This document shows, in pieces, positions 7,592 through 15,431 of a stretch of 33,585 nt of DNA. The position numbers and the translations under genes were made by a program. The notes below the pieces were generated by a model. It searched no databases. It had not been told where the DNA came from and saw only the letters and a program-made list of their open reading frames with translations. Source of the DNA: an uncultured Bacteroidales bacterium (lineage in GTDB: Bacteria; Bacteroidota; Bacteroidia; Bacteroidales; UBA932). The stretch is taken from the NCBI GenBank assembly GCA_900318955.1, contig ONMJ01000006.1, forward strand, positions 1 through 33,585, given 5' to 3'. Position 1 is the first letter of the stretch. Each line of letters opens with the position of its first letter.

Positions 7592-8931
7592 TATGAAAGT
7601 GTCGGGATAGGGAAGATCTTTCCTGAAAGAAGTAGCCAAACGGCGAAGAATGTAAGGATGATATTGAAAGTCTGACCGATAATGTAGAGCCAGAGGACCT
7701 TACCGCCTTCCATTTGCTTAACTATATCTTTGAATCGGGTGTCGAGTCCGATGCTGGTGAAAGCAAGGACGAAGCACCAGTTTTTGTACTGATCGAGAAC
7801 TTTGTTGATAGCACCTACCTGGTCGCCTCCGAAGATGGGCTGGATGATGAAGGATGCGATAAGGGAAGCAACGAAGAAACCGATGATGAATTTCGGGAAA
7901 CGGGTCCAAATCTCGCCGGCTCCGACTTTCTCGCCGCTGCCTTTATTGATATGGGTTGCGAAATAGATTGCGACGAAGAATGCGATGAAGCCGATAAGGA
8001 TGTTCTGGATCATCTTGACGAGGACGGCTGCCTTTTCGCCATCACCTCCGAGGACGGATCCTGCAACAGCAACTGCACCGGTACTGTCGACGGTACCTCC
8101 GATCAGCGCACCACCCATGATGGGGGACATTCCTACAGCCTTGATGATAATAGGCTCGAGAACCATCATAAGGACTGTGAAAATAATCGAAATGGAAACG
8201 ACCATGGTGAGGTCTGTCTTTTTGCAATTGGAGGCAGCGCCAGTGGCAATTGCTGCACTGGTACCGCAGACACTGGTTGCCGATGCCATGGTGATGACAA
8301 GCGGTTTATTGTCAATCTTGAGGACCTTTGTACCGAACCACCAAATGAAGAGAATGACTATCGGGGTGACAATCCATGCGATTCCAAGGCCATAGAGGCC
8401 GAATTTGGCGATATTCGAGAAGAGGACCGAGAAACCCATTATTACGAGACCGGTCTTGATATAGAATTCTGTCCTGACTGCGGGGCGGAGCCAGTCGGGT
8501 ACACCGACAGTGTTGGAAATGAGAAGACCGATAATGAGTGCGCAGAAAGCCCACTCTAGATAGCGGTTGAAGGTGTATTCGGCGCTTATCAGTCTTACGA
8601 GGAATGCAAGTGCGAAGAGCACGATGAATGCGGGGATAAATTTCTTTACCTTCTCTCCCTGGAGCTTGATTCCGAGAGTGAAAAGACCACCAAGGACAAT
8701 GATTGTAACAAGGGTCTTGCGCCAGAAAGCCCAGGTTGCGAATTGCTGCCCGAGAGGGACAATCTTGGCTGCAGCAGCCTCAGAGAGGTTTTCGCCCATT
8801 GCCCATGTGCTGAACTTGAGCGCCGAGAAGTCGAACCAGCCGGTCAAGACCGCGACAATTGCGATGATGATGACCGCAAATCCGATCCATACGGACAGCC
8901 AGTCTTCAGTTGAAAATAGTTTTGATTTCAT
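7591..8931 (-). CDS. YeiH/COG2855-family putative sulfate (sulfur oxyanion) exporter
   Basis: A 446-residue integral membrane protein with about ten to eleven hydrophobic helices, of the family often annotated 'YeiH family putative sulfate export transporter' (PF03601). Diagnostic blocks are SATSVCGTSAAIATGAA and GGALIGGTVDSTGAVAVAG, and the long N-terminal extension with an extra helix is common in Bacteroidota members. Relatives such as TauZ accompany sulfonate metabolism in other bacteria and are proposed to move sulfate or sulfite. Here it follows cysteate synthase by 6 bases, so it may handle the sulfite used or formed in this pathway. Direction and substrate are not experimentally settled for the family in general. 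Confidence 0.85.
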   Translation of the reverse strand: MKSKLFSTEDWLSVWIGFAVIIIAIVAVLTGWFDFSALKFSTWAMGENLSEAAAAKIVPLGQQFATWAFWRKTLVTIIVLGGLFTLGIKLQGEKVKKFIPAFIVLFALAFLVRLISAEYTFNRYLEWAFCALIIGLLISNTVGVPDWLRPAVRTEFYIKTGLVIMGFSVLFSNIAKFGLYGLGIAWIVTPIVILFIWWFGTKVLKIDNKPLVITMASATSVCGTSAAIATGAASNCKKTDLTMVVSISIIFTVLMMVLEPIIIKAVGMSPIMGGALIGGTVDSTGAVAVAGSVLGGDGEKAAVLVKMIQNILIGFIAFFVAIYFATHINKGSGEKVGAGEIWTRFPKFIIGFFVASLIASFIIQPIFGGDQVGAINKVLDQYKNWCFVLAFTSIGLDTRFKDIVKQMEGGKVLWLYIIGQTFNIILTFFAVWLLLSGKIFPIPTLS

Positions 8932-8937
8932 GTCGTA

Positions 8938-10218
8938 CTAGAAAAGTTTGTTTATTTTGTTGATAATTTCTTCTGCCGGGAGATCGGGGGAAAGGATGAG
9001 ATCAGGCTCTTTGAATATGAATCCCTTACTCATTGCGGCGAGGGTGCCTCCTCCGGTGCAGTTTAGCATAATGTACTCGTCTTTGCGGACTTTACCTTCT
9101 TCGATAGCTTTTGCAAGAGCCGTGACAGCGACGCATGCAGCGGGAAGGAGTTCATAACCTTCGAGATTGCGATACTGAATCATCCAGTACATGATGTCGT
9201 TGTTGTCAGCAAGGAAGGTGTCGCCGCCGCTTGCTTTCAGCACATCGTATAGACCACCGGCGAGACTGTATGGAGGTTTTCTGTTGGTAAGAACCTTTGC
9301 AAGAACTATTTCCGCCTCGTGCCGTCCCTGCTCCGGGGTGAGATCGACAAGGGCTCGTGAATCTGCCTTGAATGAATCGTGCATAAGGGTGAACGGCTTG
9401 TTCTGGGCGACATATACCCTCATGTGATTCTCTCCAAAACGGCCGTCAGCTGCCAGTCTTTCAGCATTTTCCCATGCTGCGATGGCTCCGGTACCGGACC
9501 CTACAGCCTGGAAATATGCATCGGGGATACGGCCTGTTGTTTCAGCAAAGCTCAGAACAGTTGTCCCCATTCCATCCCTTCTGGCAACGTTTTTCGCTCC
9601 GCCTTCCAGGAAATATCTGGGGTCCTGAGCGAGTTTCTCGCCAAGGGCGATGGCGTCATAGTAATCACATCCGTGGGGAACAGCAACAAGCTTTACGCAG
9701 CGGCGAAGTTTCTTCCTGAACCAGAGGTCATGAATGCTATCCAGAGGTACGCATATTACTACCGGGATGTTATTGTCAGAGCAGACCTGAGCAAAAGCAC
9801 GTGCAGTATTGCCGGCAGACTGGACAATCAATGTCCTTTTTTCGCTGCTGTCCATTCTTGCAAGGACACTGTAAGCCTCTGTTTCCTTGAAAGAGCAGGT
9901 CTTCATTTTCGCCCCGATCTTCGGATTCCATCCTGAGAAAGTGATATATAGATTCTCCAATCCGAGGAATTTAGCCAGCCCTTTTGACTTGTATGTAACT
10001 GGCGCTGAGGACTTTCTGAGAGTTCTCTTTATGGGCATCCAATTGGCATAGCGGTAGATTCCGTCCAGATGCTCACAAGGGTGGAACTCCTTATTTTCAT
10101 ATACGGCCCTAATGAGAGAAGGATCTCCGCCTTCAGGATCATTGAGGGTCCAGCCCTCATCTTCGAATACCCTTCCTATCTTTACGTTGACAAGGGAATA
10201 CTTTGTGGGTTTGAACAT
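8938..10218 (-). CDS. Cysteate synthase (PLP-dependent, threonine-synthase-like)
   Basis: A 426-residue fold-type II PLP enzyme resembling the cysteate synthase described in Methanosarcina, which converts O-phosphoserine and sulfite to L-cysteate. The PLP lysine is K111 in CSFKETEAY and the phosphate-binding loop includes SAGNTARAFA (134-143). The N-terminal part (FKPTKYSLVNVKIGRVFED and the following CEHLDGIYRYANW) is characteristic of cysteate synthases rather than threonine synthases. I chose the ATG at 10218, 4 bases after the SDR stop, over an upstream TTG at 10248. In Bacteroidota, L-cysteate is the head-group precursor of capnine and sulfonolipids, and the two flanking upstream genes fit the next steps. 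Phosphoserine versus another acceptor substrate is not determined. Confidence 0.85.
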   Translation of the reverse strand: MFKPTKYSLVNVKIGRVFEDEGWTLNDPEGGDPSLIRAVYENKEFHPCEHLDGIYRYANWMPIKRTLRKSSAPVTYKSKGLAKFLGLENLYITFSGWNPKIGAKMKTCSFKETEAYSVLARMDSSEKRTLIVQSAGNTARAFAQVCSDNNIPVVICVPLDSIHDLWFRKKLRRCVKLVAVPHGCDYYDAIALGEKLAQDPRYFLEGGAKNVARRDGMGTTVLSFAETTGRIPDAYFQAVGSGTGAIAAWENAERLAADGRFGENHMRVYVAQNKPFTLMHDSFKADSRALVDLTPEQGRHEAEIVLAKVLTNRKPPYSLAGGLYDVLKASGGDTFLADNNDIMYWMIQYRNLEGYELLPAACVAVTALAKAIEEGKVRKDEYIMLNCTGGGTLAAMSKGFIFKEPDLILSPDLPAEEIINKINKLF

Positions 10219-10222
10219 AGAT

Positions 10223-11005
10223 CTATACTGGTTTAATTGACCTTCCAATCCTTGCGCAGAGGCCGGGGAAGAAACGTTTTATATATACCATCACGAGCTC
10301 CTTTCCTCCGACAAGGACTTCGCGTCTGCCCCTCGAAATGGCTTTTACAATCTTTCTGGCGGCCTTTTCCGGTGAGATTCCTCCCGCCTGTCCGGGATCC
10401 ATTTTCCCATACTTTTCTCCGTTTTTGCCGATGGAGTTGATGGAAATATCGGTTCTGACCCTTCCGGGGCACACTATTGTAACCCTTATGCCTTTATCGT
10501 AGTACTCGGCTCTCAAGGTTTCATAGAATCCGTAGACGGCATGTTTTGAGGAACTGTAGGCGCACCTGAGCGGAAATCCGAAAAGGCCTGCGATCGAACT
10601 TGTCACGGCTATTCGTCCTCCGCCGGCTGCAACCATGCGGGGGAGTATGGCCTTTGTCATGGCTACAGGAGCGAAGTAATTGATCTCCATCAACTTGCGA
10701 ACGGTCTCCATAGACGTCTCTTCAACGGTTGTCCGTTGACTTACTCCGGCATTGCAAAAGAGAACGTCTATCTTCCCGAAAGTGTTCCATGCTTTTTCGG
10801 AAAGATTCTCAATACCGTCAGGGTTTTCGAGGTCGTAAGGGAGGATGCTGACCTGACCGGCGCCTTTTTCAAGACACCGTCTGGAGACTTCGGCAAGTTT
10901 ATTATCTGAACGGGATGTCAGGATAAGAGAAGCTCCTTTTTTCGCATATTCCAGCGCGCAAGCTTCTCCTATCCCGGAGGATGCCCCTGTAATCCAGACA
11001 ATCAT
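10223..11005 (-). CDS. SDR oxidoreductase, candidate 3-ketocapnine reductase
   Basis: A 260-residue classical short-chain dehydrogenase/reductase. Cofactor motif TGASSGIG (6-13), CNAG at 84-87, and catalytic Ser (S136/S137), Tyr150 and Lys154 (YSSSK) are all in place. It resembles the 3-ketodihydrosphingosine reductase/DHRS7-like branch, and the C terminus (VYIKRFFPGLCARIGRS) is basic and hydrophobic, consistent with membrane association. It starts one base after the AONS/SPT-like acyltransferase and ends 4 bases before cysteate synthase. In this context I infer reduction of the 3-keto long-chain sulfonate made by the acyltransferase, giving capnine. Sequence alone cannot exclude another ketone substrate. 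Confidence 0.82.
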   Translation of the reverse strand: MIVWITGASSGIGEACALEYAKKGASLILTSRSDNKLAEVSRRCLEKGAGQVSILPYDLENPDGIENLSEKAWNTFGKIDVLFCNAGVSQRTTVEETSMETVRKLMEINYFAPVAMTKAILPRMVAAGGGRIAVTSSIAGLFGFPLRCAYSSSKHAVYGFYETLRAEYYDKGIRVTIVCPGRVRTDISINSIGKNGEKYGKMDPGQAGGISPEKAARKIVKAISRGRREVLVGGKELVMVYIKRFFPGLCARIGRSIKPV

Positions 11006-11006
11006 T

Positions 11007-12269
11007 TTACTTAATCAGGGCCATATCAGGAATTTCCTTATCGTAATCGCCTCTTGCCAGACGCTCTTTGATGTCTTTGAAAGCAGCGAGAGTGCGGTCC
11101 ACATCTTCGATGCTATGGGCAGCGGTAGGGATAATCCTGAAAATTAACATTCCCGGAGGAATAACCGGATAAGTAACTATTGAACAGAAGATTCCATAAT
11201 TCTCACGGAGATCGACCGCGATATTGGAAGCCTGGTTGATGCCGCATCTGAGGTGGACGGGAGTGACGCAGGCCTCGGCCGGTCCGATCTCATATCCAAG
11301 TGAGCGGAAGCCTTCCTGGAGACGATGGGTGACCGTCCAAAGTTTCTCGCGGAGAGCATCTCCTTCTGCGCTTCTTATGATTTCCAGACGTTTGAGGCAG
11401 CCTTCGACAATGGGCATCGGAAGAGCCTTTGCATACATTTGCGAACGCATGTTGTAGCGTAGGTATGTGATAATATCCTTCTCGGAAGCGATGAATCCTC
11501 CGATAGTAGCCATTGATTTTGCATATGCGCCGATATAGAGGTCGATTCCGTCCATTACGCCGAAATGCTCAGATGTTCCCCGTCCGTGAGGGCCCATTAC
11601 TCCGAACCCGTGGGCATCGTCGATCAGGATTCTGAAATTGTATTTTTTCTTCAGGGCAACAATCTGGTCGAGGATTCCGAGTGCACCGGTCATTCCGAAG
11701 ACTCCTTCGGTGATGAGAAGGATGCCGCCACCAGTCTGCTCAACTTCTTCAGTAGCTTTCTTGAGCTTCTGTTCGCATGAGACTATATCATTGTGTTTGA
11801 ACTTATAAGTCGATCCCATATGAAGTCTTGCTCCATCTATGAGACATGCGTGGGCTTCAGCATCAATTACCAGGACATCATGGCGGCTCAGAAGAGCGTC
11901 AATAGCAGAGACTATACCCTGATAACCGAAGTTGAACTCGAACGCAGCTTCCTTGCACTCGAATTCGGCGAGTTCTTTCTCAAGTTTTTCATGAAGGGCC
12001 GTATGTCCGGTCAGCATTCTGCTTCCCATCGGATATGCCATACCCCACCTTGCTGCGGCTTCTGCATCTATCTTTCTGATTTCCGGGTGGTTTGCCAGTC
12101 CAAGATAGTTGTTCAGGCTCCAGCAGAGCACTTCTTTTCCGTTAAAACGCATGTGGGGGCCAAGTTCGCCTTCAAGCTTGGGAAAGGCAAAATAACCGTC
12201 CGCTTTCTCCCGGTATTGGCCGATAGGACCGCCGGTGGATTTTCTAATTTTGTCAAAAATGTCAGTCAT
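11007..12269 (-). CDS. AONS/SPT-family PLP acyltransferase, probable cysteate acyltransferase (3-ketocapnine synthase)
   Basis: A 420-residue alpha-oxoamine synthase with the full family signature: NNYLGLANHPE, the histidine that stacks on PLP (H140), DDAHGFGVMGPHGRG (217-231) and the PLP lysine K251 in GAYAKSMATIGGF. The closest type is serine palmitoyltransferase and the related cysteate fatty-acyltransferase (called SulA in Alistipes) that makes 3-ketocapnine, the first step of sulfonolipid synthesis. I prefer cysteate over serine as substrate because cysteate synthase is two genes downstream in the same run. It begins 5 bases after the VOC gene. The other AONS enzyme in this window (17593-18783) is a clear Kbl and differs around the active site. 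It is unrelated to the SOS protein also called SulA. Confidence 0.85.
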   Translation of the reverse strand: MTDIFDKIRKSTGGPIGQYREKADGYFAFPKLEGELGPHMRFNGKEVLCWSLNNYLGLANHPEIRKIDAEAAARWGMAYPMGSRMLTGHTALHEKLEKELAEFECKEAAFEFNFGYQGIVSAIDALLSRHDVLVIDAEAHACLIDGARLHMGSTYKFKHNDIVSCEQKLKKATEEVEQTGGGILLITEGVFGMTGALGILDQIVALKKKYNFRILIDDAHGFGVMGPHGRGTSEHFGVMDGIDLYIGAYAKSMATIGGFIASEKDIITYLRYNMRSQMYAKALPMPIVEGCLKRLEIIRSAEGDALREKLWTVTHRLQEGFRSLGYEIGPAEACVTPVHLRCGINQASNIAVDLRENYGIFCSIVTYPVIPPGMLIFRIIPTAAHSIEDVDRTLAAFKDIKERLARGDYDKEIPDMALIK

Positions 12270-12274
12270 TGTCT

Positions 12275-13345
12275 TTATTTGATTTTTTCTCTGGATACAA
12301 GTCCAATCATTCTGAATAGGAATTTCGGAAGAGACTTTTTCGGGTCACGCTTTTTCATGTCAAGGAACCATCCGAGTTTCTTGACAATAGGTATTTTATG
12401 GGTCTCTACGAACTCGATAAGCGTGCCGTCAGGATCCTCTATATATGTGAAATGTCCGGAAGCGTCGCCCATGTCAAATTCGATGTCCCCTGGGCAGCTG
12501 TCGACAGTGAAAGGATGGCCCTTTGAGGCGCAGAATTCCCCAAGCGCCTTCATTCCGCTGACATCGAAGCAAATCTGGATGAAGCCGGGGTCTCCCCAGT
12601 AACGCCCTTCATATATTTTTGCAGGAGTTCTGTCCAGCGCTTGGACGAGTTCAATGGTGCTATCTCCGAAGAGGCCGGCGAAAGCTCCATGTCTTGGTGA
12701 GGAGGTTCCTATAATGACTCTCCGATAATTCTGATCGCCTCCCGGGAGGAAATGAAGGTCATCGAAGGTGCCGCTCTTGTCTACGATAATATGGTCATAT
12801 CCAAGTATTTCCGAATAGAACTTTATCGAAGCTTCCATATCGGTAACCCCCACAAGAGCTCCATATATACCGCCGGTAATCGCTCCCTCGTCTATGAAAA
12901 TTTCCTTTACTTCGACAAGCTGGAAAGCATTTCCGTAAAGATCCTTGACATACATGCAGCGAGTCCCGTCGGGAAGAAGAGAAGGACGGCTACATTCCAG
13001 TTCTTTTGAATATTTATTGTAGTATGCATCGACATCGCGGCATCTTACTTTTGCGGCGAAAACTCCGAGGTCACCGACACTGATCTCAAATGGACATGGT
13101 ACAGGCTTTCTTTCAGAATACTGCCATACTTCGAACCCGCCTCCGCCTTGAAGGGAAACGGTAATGCAGGCATGTCTTTTCTGAGGTTTGCCTCCTGTGT
13201 ATGGGAGCATACGTTCCGCGACAGTATCATCCTCAAGGATTTTGACGTCAGCGCCAAAGTATTTGATAACCCAGTTAAACGTCGATCTGAAAGACTCAGT
13301 GCCGACTCCTACTTGCTGAATGCCTGAGATATTGAATTTACTCAT
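12275..13345 (-). CDS. Tandem-VOC (glyoxalase/HPPD-like) protein at the head of the sulfonolipid operon
   Basis: A 356-residue soluble protein with four VOC half-modules, i.e. two VOC domains: about 6-70 (GIQQVGVG to FEVWQY), 75-150 (to GNAFQLVEV), 155-240 (GALVGVTDMEASIKFY to STIELVQ) and 250-335 (to DPDGTLIEFVET). The glutamates ending several modules, usual metal ligands, remain. The His expected in the first strand of modules 1 and 4 appears to be Gln (IQQVGV and FIQICFDV), as in some glyoxalase I enzymes. A basic tail with repeated Lys/Arg (KKRDPKKSLPK) could touch membranes. It is the first gene of the operon, just behind a perfect promoter box. Possible roles are a metal-dependent hydroxylase or lyase on the lipid, or a binding protein; none is proved. 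Confidence 0.75.
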   Translation of the reverse strand: MSKFNISGIQQVGVGTESFRSTFNWVIKYFGADVKILEDDTVAERMLPYTGGKPQKRHACITVSLQGGGGFEVWQYSERKPVPCPFEISVGDLGVFAAKVRCRDVDAYYNKYSKELECSRPSLLPDGTRCMYVKDLYGNAFQLVEVKEIFIDEGAITGGIYGALVGVTDMEASIKFYSEILGYDHIIVDKSGTFDDLHFLPGGDQNYRRVIIGTSSPRHGAFAGLFGDSTIELVQALDRTPAKIYEGRYWGDPGFIQICFDVSGMKALGEFCASKGHPFTVDSCPGDIEFDMGDASGHFTYIEDPDGTLIEFVETHKIPIVKKLGWFLDMKKRDPKKSLPKFLFRMIGLVSREKIK

Positions 13346-13370
13346 TAATCTTATGGTCTATAATATTATA

Positions 13371-13378
13371 CAAATTTA
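13371..13378 (-). promoter_or_regulatory. -7 promoter box for the eight-gene sulfonolipid run
   Basis: Reverse strand TAAATTTG, a perfect TAnnTTTG match, 26 bases before the VOC start codon. No equally good promoter box was seen between the genes down to 5847, consistent with one long transcript. Confidence 0.6.
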
Positions 13379-13499
13379 TTAATTTTTCTTTAAAGTCCAT
13401 ATAAAATCTTTAACGGAAACAACATTCTGAACTTAATTATTGGGTACGGATTTTGAAGGAATTAATAAACACTAAATAACCATATAACTTATCACAAAA

Positions 13500-13928
13500 G
13501 TGAAAAAGGCGATTAAATCGACTATTTATTACATCCTGCTGGGCGCTGGACTAGTTCTCATGATTTTTGCTGGATGGAAGTTTGCGGATCTGAAAAATTC
13601 AGAGAAGGCTATTGAACACGAAGTGGAAGAAGCCCCTGTCGAAGATCTCTCCTTTATGGATGACCTTGAGGGAAATTATTCTTTCTCACTTAAAGCGGGA
13701 GAAGAGGTGTCGTATTCGACAGCTGTCGTGAAATTAATCGCAACTCACATGTATCAGGTCACAAGGATGACGGTCTACGGTCCCATGCACTACAGCTTCG
13801 AAGTAACCGGAGGCAAGAGTCTCTACTCTGAAGAGATGGGTGAGGGAACAGCGTCTTACAAGCCTGAATTGGATAAGACAATGTTGCATTTTGAGAAGGA
13901 GAACGTAGTATGCGAATTATCAAAATAA
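13500..13928 (+). CDS. Hypothetical membrane-anchored protein (GTG start)
   Basis: A 142-residue protein with one N-terminal membrane helix (about 9-27, IYYILLGAGLVLMIFAGW) followed by an acidic linker and a C-terminal domain of about 90 residues predicted to be beta-rich and extracytoplasmic. I do not recognise a family. The only possible start is the GTG at 13500, since an in-frame stop lies 15 bases upstream; GTG starts are infrequent in this window. The last 19 bases overlap the next gene, a coiled-coil lipoprotein, so the two are probably co-translated and may work together in the envelope. No perfect TAnnTTTG box was found upstream. Confidence 0.7.
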   Translation: MKKAIKSTIYYILLGAGLVLMIFAGWKFADLKNSEKAIEHEVEEAPVEDLSFMDDLEGNYSFSLKAGEEVSYSTAVVKLIATHMYQVTRMTVYGPMHYSFEVTGGKSLYSEEMGEGTASYKPELDKTMLHFEKENVVCELSK

Positions 13929-14683
13929 CCTTATCGGCGCTTATCATTGCCGGTTTGACCTCATGTGCTGAGAATCATGAGGGGTATGTTCCTGAATCAG
14001 ATTATCAGGAAATCGTTAAAGAGTATAAGGAGCTTAAGGCAAATTCTGATGCTACCCGTGAGCAGTTTATCGAGGAAGCGGAAGCAATGGACAGCATTCT
14101 TCAGGAGCTCTCAGGTATATCAGGAAAGACTTCTGCTCTGAGAAGTAACATAGAGCAGGGAACTGCCCGGATCACCCAGGCCGAGCAAATTGAAGAAAAC
14201 ATCAAAGATATTAAGAAACGGCTTTCCGATCTCGATAAACTCTCCAGCGAGAACGCTTCTTATAAAAGACTTGTGAAGAGTCTCAGGGAGGTGATTGCAG
14301 AGAAAGAGAACGAGATTGAGTCCCTTAAATCCGCGATAGCTTCCCGTGACCGGAAGATTTCCGAACAGAATGAGACTATAAATGCCCAGCATGGGACAAT
14401 CCAGAGTCAGTCTGAGACTATTTCTTCTCAGCAGGAAGAACTTAGGATAGCTGTTCAGGAGCAGGCTAAACTGCTATATCAGGCTGGTGTGGACTTCGAA
14501 GAACTGGGAGACTCTTCGCCATCCGTTTCATTCCGTCGAAACAAAGAAAAGCTGAAGGGTCTGACGCGTGAGATGTACGAAAAGTCCATTGTATATTATT
14601 CTAAGGCTCTTGAAACCGGTTATCCTGAGGCCGAATACAGAATCTCCGCAGTCCGCGAGAAGATCAGCATGCTATCTGAATAA
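13910..14683 (+). CDS. Coiled-coil lipoprotein of unknown function
   Basis: A 257-residue lipoprotein: signal MRIIKITLSALIIAGLTSC with lipobox LTSC (C19). Residues about 30-185 are almost entirely charged heptads with repeated Glu/Lys/Leu (LREVIAEKENEIESLKSAI and neighbours), a long coiled coil. The C-terminal 70 residues form a short helical domain with ALETGYPEAEYRISAVREKI, reminiscent of a single TPR/Sel1-like helix pair. Such proteins span the periplasm or brace envelope complexes, but no specific function is known to me. It overlaps the preceding membrane protein by 19 bases and is followed by a strong terminator, so the pair forms its own transcription unit. Confidence 0.75.
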   Translation: MRIIKITLSALIIAGLTSCAENHEGYVPESDYQEIVKEYKELKANSDATREQFIEEAEAMDSILQELSGISGKTSALRSNIEQGTARITQAEQIEENIKDIKKRLSDLDKLSSENASYKRLVKSLREVIAEKENEIESLKSAIASRDRKISEQNETINAQHGTIQSQSETISSQQEELRIAVQEQAKLLYQAGVDFEELGDSSPSVSFRRNKEKLKGLTREMYEKSIVYYSKALETGYPEAEYRISAVREKISMLSE

Positions 14684-14737
14684 AACGCGACAATTTCCCG
14701 GGGTTTCCGCAGGTTTTCTGCCAGACCGAGCATTATT

Positions 14738-14771
14738 TCCCACGTTTTTCAGGCCAAAACGTGGGATTTTT
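14738..14771 (+). terminator. Rho-independent terminator after the coiled-coil lipoprotein gene
   Basis: Perfect 11-bp stem TCCCACGTTTT / AAAACGTGGGA (14738-14748 with 14756-14766), 7-base loop, then TTTTT. It starts 55 bases after the stop codon. Confidence 0.88.
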
Positions 14772-15178
14772 GCATAGGCCCGCTCTATTAAGCATTTGTT
14801 ATTTCGACCACTTCAACATTATTCTATGCCTAAAAGATGTCACAGAGGGTAAAAGGTTGTTATTCCAGTACATCGATCTTGGTTGTAGAAGGACGTCTGT
14901 GTTTTCTGACTACTTCTTGTACACCAGTTCCGTTCTCCGGTGTACGGCCGACGGGTTCGAGCTGTTGTTCTCTGAAGATTAATCATTATGGCGATAAAAA
15001 CGGGGGCAGAAAGCCATTGTTTCGCCCCCAAATGGGGTTCGGTAATTCTGGCAGTCACGTCCTGAGCACTTGGGAGCTGGAAAGAGGTGTTCCGACCTCG
15101 AAATCATAATCTGTCGGATATCATGGACACTGTTTTGGCAAGCAGAGCTACAAAAGAAATCTTGGCGGTACAGGAGCT

Positions 15179-15264
15179 GGGGAATGGTAACGGGGGACTG
15201 GGAACTTGGGAAATGGTAACTTGGGAACTGTGAACTGTGAATTGTGAATTAGGAACTGTGGAAG
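15179..15264. repeat. Degenerate heptanucleotide repeat tract
   Basis: About twelve units of a G-G/T-G/T-A-A-C/T-T heptamer, for example GGGAACT at 15200 and 15223, GTGAACT at 15230, GTGAATT at 15237 and 15244, and AGGAACT at 15251. Two single-base insertions (15207 and 15222) break the phase. It resembles the short tandem heptamer repeats known from intergenic DNA of several bacterial groups, including cyanobacteria. Confidence 0.75.
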
Positions 15265-15312
15265 GGAAAATGGCATGTCGTACCACAAAACACCCTTCTT
15301 ATCGCTCAACAT

Positions 15313-15347
15313 GGCGCAGGAGCGAAAAAAAGCTGGGGACCTGCGCC
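15313..15347. repeat. Inverted repeat element, copy 1
   Basis: Arms GGCGCAGG (15313-15320) and CCTGCGCC (15340-15347) separated by 19 bases that include an A-run. The arms and the spacing are identical to the element at 15397-15431. It lacks a T-run, so it is not a normal terminator. Confidence 0.7.
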
Positions 15348-15396
15348 GCTTACAATTATTAATATCCTGAGAGTCAGAATCTTATCTTTTTCTAGT

Positions 15397-15431
15397 GGCG
15401 CAGGAAACCCCGAAAAAACCGCACCTGCGCC
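15397..15431. repeat. Inverted repeat element, copy 2
   Basis: Arms GGCGCAGG (15397-15404) and CCTGCGCC (15424-15431), extended by a T/A pair outside (15396 and 15432), again with exactly 19 bases between, containing CGAAAAAA. A third right arm CCTGCGCC occurs at 15530-15537 with only a partial left arm about 20 bases upstream. Confidence 0.7.

Noticed and set aside
7714-8559. Plus-strand 281-codon frame
   Set aside because: It lies fully antisense to the YeiH-family transporter, is extremely rich in Asp/Glu/Cys as expected for the complement of membrane codons, and has no domain.
10219-10248. Longer cysteate synthase start at a TTG codon
   Set aside because: It would overlap the SDR gene by 26 bases, and homologous sequence begins at the ATG at 10218.
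11793-12602. Plus-strand 269-codon frame
   Set aside because: It spans the antisense of two well-supported genes and their junction; a shadow frame.
14940-14975. tRNA-like T-arm (GGTTCGAGC)
   Set aside because: The arm pairs only with wobbles, and no acceptor stem, anticodon arm or D-arm can be placed around it.
14866-14982. Minus-strand 40-codon stretch ending QEVVRKHRRPSTTKIDVLE
   Set aside because: It looks a little like the end of a real protein, but it has no start, no recognisable family and a stop codon just upstream. It may be a gene relic; not enough to annotate.
15060-15232. Plus-strand open stretch including LSDIMDTVLASRATKEILAV
   Set aside because: Protein-like for about 25 codons, then it runs into the heptanucleotide repeats and stops. 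No start or family; possibly a remnant, not supportable.
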